Both the position numbers and the translations under genes were made by a program. Shown here in pieces: positions 5,458 through 7,607 of a stretch of 7,607 nucleotides of DNA (position 1 is its first letter; each line of letters starts with the position of its first letter). This DNA is from Clostridia bacterium (GTDB taxonomy: Bacteria > Bacillota > Clostridia > TANB77 > CAG-508): the NCBI GenBank assembly GCA_900752095.1, contig CAADUD010000171.1:1-7607 (forward strand), written 5' to 3'. The notes beneath the pieces were generated by a model. The model had not been told where the DNA came from. It ran no database searches and was given only the letters and a program-made list of their open reading frames with translations.

Positions 5458-7606
5458 ATTTAACAGTAATTATTTCTTTTTTTCTGATAAAATTTTTTAT
5501 TTTTACATAATCAGATGAATCCACTTTTCCATCACTATTGGCATCTGCACCCTTCTTTTGAATAGACGTTAATGTTTCTTTTCCTCTTATTCCATTTTTC
5601 ACTCTAACATAATCAGATGAATCTATTTTTCCATCTCCATTTGCATCTCCAAGAACAATTACTGTATAATTCTTATTATCAATTGTTGCAGTATATCCCG
5701 TACCTACATTATTGTTATTAGCCACAGTGTTTTTTCCATTTTTTATCACTGCATTTTCATATTCTTTCTTAATATCACTTACTTTAATATTAGGTTCACA
5801 AATAATACTTGTACCATCTATTCTAAAACCATTAGTCACAGTCTCAGTCTCTGAATCATCGTTTAAAGGCTCAATCCAGGCTTTTTTAGTATCTGGGTCT
5901 TCTCTTACAACATAACCTACTACACCACTAGAAGTAGTTACTTTATCCCAAATATATTTAGTATCTGAACTTTTCACATTTTTTTCTGTTCTAGTCAAAA
6001 TCGTTCCTTTAGCAACTGCTTTTAAAACATCAGAATTTGTAGTTGGTTTTCTTCTTATGTTAATACCATCACTACATACTACCTTTACTTTGTCTATTTC
6101 ACTAGTATCTGGATTATATGGTTCAATATATCCAGCCCCCACATAACCATAAGTACCATCAGAAAGTTTTACACGATACCATTTTTCTCCATCTACGTTT
6201 TCATATTTTCCCTTTTCTACCACAGTTAGTATTTGCCCTGGCGAAAGCAATTTAATAATGGTTGTAGTAATATTTCCTTTGGTTCCTGGTCCGTTTCTAA
6301 AGTTGGTATAATCCGAAACTATGTAAGTTTCATTACAATTGCTTTGAAGAGAAATCTGTGTTAAATATTCTCTAGATATATATCCTTTTCTTCCGTCATT
6401 TAATACAACCTTATCCCAATATCTTCCACTAGAATCTTTGCTATTATCTAGTTCTATTCTTAATATTTTAGTACCTTTTTTTAAAGTTGTAATTGCTGTA
6501 TAATTGGTTCCTTTCCCATTTCGAACACATACATCATTTGCATTAATTTGCACATCTTGGGTAACAATTTTTTCCATTCCTGGCATAGCTGCTTTTTGTT
6601 CTGGCATATTATCATAAACTGGAATTTTAAATTTTATTTTTGAACTTTTTGTAAGCATTCCCATATCTCTATAAGCTTCTCTAATGGCTTCTCCTTCATT
6701 TTTAGAAGCCGCTACATTTTGCATATATTGCCATACATAATAGCCATCTTCTGGGACAACGTCAAATTTTTGAAAATATAAAGTATCTTGTCCACTACTG
6801 ATATAATCATTTGCAAGTGTTGCAGCTCCTCCCATAATAGCCTTTTCCGGATCTGTCCAACCTTTATTTTTAGCCCATTCTAAGCAATTTTTCATTACCT
6901 CTGTTTCTGTATCTGCTCCAAATGCTCCAACATTAAAATAATTATAATACCCTTTGTATGCTCCATTATATCCACTCCAAGTACCAGTAATAGCAGTACT
7001 TCCTGTTGTTCCTTGCTCTTGACGTATTCTAGAAGCTAAATGGTATGGGCTTATATTATATTTTTTAGCTGCCTCCATAATAACATCTACATAGGTTTTG
7101 TCAATTGTTTTTTTCTTTCCCTTGGTATCATAATAGGTAATTTTCCCCTGCATATAATCACAGTCTGAAAGAATGGTTTCTACTCCTGTTTTAGTTTGAA
7201 TATCTGAATCATAAGTTAATTGTTCAAATTGAAAAATATAGTCTTCATTTAAAGAATTTCGAGGATCCATATAATATGCCACCGCTGCCGTAGAAGCACA
7301 AACCCATCCTGCTCCTCCTTTACCACAAGAACATTTCCATGCACTACTACTACTAGAGGAAACTTGATTTAAATTATGGTGTCCTGTTGATTCTTCTATA
7401 ATGGCTTCTGACCAACTAACTCCTGTATCGTACAATTCAAATTCCCAGTTTGGATATTTTTTTTGTAACTCTTTAAGTAATTCTTCATATCCTGGATAAT
7501 TTTTAAATTTACTATCATAACTTGCTTGCGTTTTAGTAGTAAAAAATAGAGAAAACAAGCTTGCCAGCAAAAAAATGATTAATAATAAAATAATTAATTT
7601 TGTAAT
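5456..7606 (-). CDS. Secreted GH73 N-acetylglucosaminidase with SH3 repeats and C-terminal dockerin-like domain, 5' end outside the window
   Basis: A cell-wall hydrolase predicted to cut the beta-1,4 bond after N-acetylglucosamine in peptidoglycan. The frame is open to the right edge. The codons before the TTG at 7570 encode ITKLIILLLIIF, the core of a signal peptide ending near TKTQA, so the true start lies outside. Counting from codon 7606, about 112-310 matches the clostridial GH73 pattern: MDPRNSLNEDYIFQFE, SPYHLASRIRQEQG (likely catalytic Glu197), YFNVGAFG, GGAATLANDYISSGQDTLYFQKFD and WQYMQNV. Three SH3-like repeats follow at about 345-417, 427-497 and 505-570 (CVRNGKG, NFRNGPG, NIRRKPT), usual wall-binding modules. 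The C-terminus (about 647-716) has two EF-hand-like dockerin repeats, GDANGDGKIDSSDY and ADANSDGKVDSSDY, with calcium-binding Asp/Asn positions. A Ser run and Cys92, 94 and 103 lie before the catalytic part. The stop is TAG at 5456, and the next gene starts 12 bases on. Enzyme class is confident; whether the dockerin has a cohesin partner is unknown. Confidence 0.93.
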   Translation of the reverse strand: MTKLIILLLIIFLLASLFSLFFTTKTQASYDSKFKNYPGYEELLKELQKKYPNWEFELYDTGVSWSEAIIEESTGHHNLNQVSSSSSSAWKCSCGKGGAGWVCASTAAVAYYMDPRNSLNEDYIFQFEQLTYDSDIQTKTGVETILSDCDYMQGKITYYDTKGKKKTIDKTYVDVIMEAAKKYNISPYHLASRIRQEQGTTGSTAITGTWSGYNGAYKGYYNYFNVGAFGADTETEVMKNCLEWAKNKGWTDPEKAIMGGAATLANDYISSGQDTLYFQKFDVVPEDGYYVWQYMQNVAASKNEGEAIREAYRDMGMLTKSSKIKFKIPVYDNMPEQKAAMPGMEKIVTQDVQINANDVCVRNGKGTNYTAITTLKKGTKILRIELDNSKDSSGRYWDKVVLNDGRKGYISREYLTQISLQSNCNETYIVSDYTNFRNGPGTKGNITTTIIKLLSPGQILTVVEKGKYENVDGEKWYRVKLSDGTYGYVGAGYIEPYNPDTSEIDKVKVVCSDGINIRRKPTTNSDVLKAVAKGTILTRTEKNVKSSDTKYIWDKVTTSSGVVGYVVREDPDTKKAWIEPLNDDSETETVTNGFRIDGTSIICEPNIKVSDIKKEYENAVIKNGKNTVANNNNVGTGYTATIDNKNYTVIVLGDANGDGKIDSSDYVRVKNGIRGKETLTSIQKKGADANSDGKVDSSDYVKIKNFIRKKEIITVK
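5505..5659 (-). repeat. Internal duplication encoding the two dockerin-like calcium loops
   Basis: The 17-base stretch 5505-5521 is identical to 5607-5623, 102 bases (34 codons) away, and the surrounding bases are similar. They encode the two DSSDYV segments of the dockerin-like domain. This is the usual double repeat of dockerins, here with high identity even at DNA level. Confidence 0.8.
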
Positions 7607-7607
7607 A

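Noticed and set aside
4554..5510. Plus-strand open frames at 4554-4922 and 5076-5510
   Set aside because: They lie opposite clear domain-bearing coding sequence on the minus strand and have no recognisable content; the same holds for frames at 5712-5915, 1556-1777 and 1799-2002.
1..7607. CRISPR array or insertion-sequence ends
   Set aside because: No regularly spaced direct repeats and no terminal inverted repeats with a DDE transposase were seen; the only recombinase is of the serine type.

Overview
The window is AT-rich (roughly 30% G+C by eye) and has strong AGGAGG-type ribosome binding sites, standard stop codons including TGA, Gram-positive signal peptides and a clostridial style of cell-wall protein (GH73 glucosaminidase with SH3 and dockerin-like modules, cadherin-like beta-sandwich repeats). 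These point to a low-GC Firmicute, most likely a clostridial gut-type organism. No species can be named from the sequence alone.

Layout. (1) Positions 1-767, plus strand: the C-terminal two thirds of a type I restriction-modification specificity subunit (HsdS), cut by the left window edge and followed by a hairpin at 783-818 that can terminate from both sides. (2) Positions 840-3091, minus strand: a large serine recombinase (1282-3091) broken by one extra base near 2087, with an unrecognised 103-residue gene downstream (840-1151). The spacers on both sides of the recombinase contain related short dyads and 10-base direct repeats that may be its attachment or binding sites. (3) Positions 3261-3745, minus strand: a tRNA-Thr(CGT) with encoded CCA, a strong terminator right behind it, and a 91-residue unrecognised gene whose ribosome binding site starts only 13 bases after that terminator's T-run. 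(4) Positions 3823-7607, minus strand: a two-gene cell-surface operon. The first gene (5456 to beyond the right edge) encodes a secreted GH73 N-acetylglucosaminidase with three SH3-like repeats and a C-terminal dockerin-like double EF-hand. The second (3823-5443) encodes a membrane-anchored protein with an Ig-like domain, an SH3 domain, two cadherin-like domains, one transmembrane segment and a charged cytoplasmic tail; it too carries a one-base frameshift.

How it fits together. The left part (restriction specificity gene, serine recombinase, orphan small gene) looks like accessory or mobile DNA. The right part (tRNA, cell-wall operon) looks like resident chromosome. The junction probably lies between about 3100 and 3260, or the recombinase alone is a roughly 2 kb insertion. 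In the cell-wall operon the hydrolase would cut peptidoglycan glycan strands, while its co-translated partner would sit in the membrane with wall-binding and adhesion-type ectodomains. Both frameshifts are single-base insertions that can be repaired by removing one C from a CCG on the plus strand, so a shared sequencing or assembly artefact must be considered before calling either gene dead. I did not find a clearly new system. The most unusual points are the tRNA-terminator-gene arrangement, the dyads flanking the recombinase, and the paired frameshifts.
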